A stretch of 6,588 nucleotides of DNA from Arthrobacter sp. (lineage in GTDB: Bacteria > Actinomycetota > Actinomycetes > Actinomycetales > Micrococcaceae): positions 1 through 6,588 of the forward strand of contig JAGLBH010000020.1 of the NCBI GenBank assembly GCA_018260285.1, written 5' to 3'. The notes below the pieces were generated by a model. It saw only the letters and a list, made by a program, of their open reading frames with translations. It searched no databases and had not been told where the DNA came from. Below are positions 6,167 through 6,588 of this stretch, one piece after another. Position numbers and translations under genes: made by a program. Each line of letters starts with the position of its first letter. Position 1 is the first letter of the stretch.

Positions 6167-6588
6167 GTGCAGACCGCCATTGGGAGATCGTAGCGCGCTG
6201 GAGGGGGCAGAGCTCCTTGTCTGATCCAACGTGAGCACTCGAGCTCATATTACGATATGCAGGATCAAGGGGGCATCGGACCAGCTGGCCCGAGAGTTTT
6301 TCACAAGGCGTCGCTAACCCAGCCACTCACAAGGACGTCGATTCATATGAGCCACCACACAGTCAAGATCATCCTGACTGAACTTGGAGAGATCCGTGCC
6401 TTGGGAAAGTGCTGTGGCCGCAGCCCGTTCGTCTTCTCGTTCGTGGCCCTCTGCCTGGGCGAGTGAGGATCAGCGAATGAGACCTCGAATCCCGCAGTGA
6501 CACTGATCTCGCAATGCCTAGCGATCTACCCGTAATGATCACCAGGTCAGTGTGCGCCGCAGGCCTCTGGAACCTGCCCGATCTTGTC
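6167..6588. other. Stretch without a recognisable gene
   Basis: These 422 bases follow the terminator. The sequence is visibly less GC-rich than the genes to the left and has stop codons scattered through most frames. The ribosomal protein gene rplY, often found behind prs in actinobacteria, is not here. Visible details are a short inverted repeat CATAT-TACG-ATATG (6246-6259) preceded by TGAGC/GCTCA (6232-6236, 6243-6247), a doubtful 39-codon frame (6347-6466), and ACACTGA/TCAGTGT (6500-6506, 6547-6553) facing each other 40 bases apart. None has an established role. It may be a promoter region for a gene beyond the window or the remains of a decayed gene. Confidence 0.5.
6347..6466 (+). CDS. 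Doubtful small protein of 39 residues
   Basis: An ATG at 6347 opens a 39-codon frame ending in TGA. AAGGA (6331-6335) lies 11 bases before it, a rather wide but possible spacing. The product starts MSHHTVKI, has a middle with adjacent cysteines (KCCGR), and ends in a short hydrophobic run (FVFSFVALCL) too short and too close to the end to be a clear membrane segment. Third positions are mostly G or C, somewhat less strictly than in the neighbouring genes. The frame could be extended upstream to an ATG at 6257. I recognise no family. It could equally be a chance frame; a leader peptide is a third possibility. Confidence 0.2.
   Translation: MSHHTVKIILTELGEIRALGKCCGRSPFVFSFVALCLGE

Noticed and set aside
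6075..6326. An 83-codon minus-strand open frame behind prs
   Set aside because: It runs antisense through the likely prs terminator, shows no family resemblance, and has a codon composition unlike the real genes here.
6481..6588. A plus-strand frame open to the window edge, with an ATG at 6514
   Set aside because: There is no Shine-Dalgarno sequence before the ATG and the roughly 25 residues visible resemble nothing I recognise. It is too short to support a gene call.

Overview
The window looks like ordinary chromosome from a high-GC Gram-positive bacterium (Actinomycetota). The coding sequences are strongly G/C-biased at third positions. Adjacent glmU and prs, with a glutamine tRNA just ahead of glmU and an ABC-F ATPase nearby, is a combination known from actinobacteria. 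The protein sequences feel closest to the Actinomyces/Schaalia group, but that is an impression and not a search result.

Layout, left to right: (1) 22-1851 (+), a complete Uup-like ABC-F ATPase. (2) 1869-1910, a perfect 42-base palindrome shared as a terminator by the two converging genes. (3) 1927-3240 (-), ugd, UDP-glucose 6-dehydrogenase. (4) 3241-3442, a divergent intergenic region with an extended -10 promoter facing right. (5) 3443-3514 (+), tRNA-Gln with anticodon UUG. (6) 3570-5030 (+), glmU. (7) 5084-6064 (+), prs, 53 bases after glmU with a hairpin between them. (8) 6065-6588, over 500 bases with no recognisable gene. It begins with hairpins and a T-tailed terminator behind prs, then becomes less GC-rich and holds only one doubtful 39-codon reading frame.

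Functionally this is housekeeping metabolism. GlmU makes UDP-GlcNAc for peptidoglycan. Ugd makes UDP-glucuronate for surface polysaccharides. Prs makes PRPP for nucleotides, histidine and tryptophan. The ABC-F protein is probably a ribosome-associated ATPase. The tRNA, glmU and prs run in the same direction and may share transcripts.

I found no mobile element, CRISPR array, defence system or convincing novel system. The observations most worth checking are a cluster of non-consensus residues in the second ATPase domain of the ABC-F protein, including loss of its switch histidine, and the chain of mutually exclusive RNA hairpins downstream of prs, where the usual neighbour rplY is absent.
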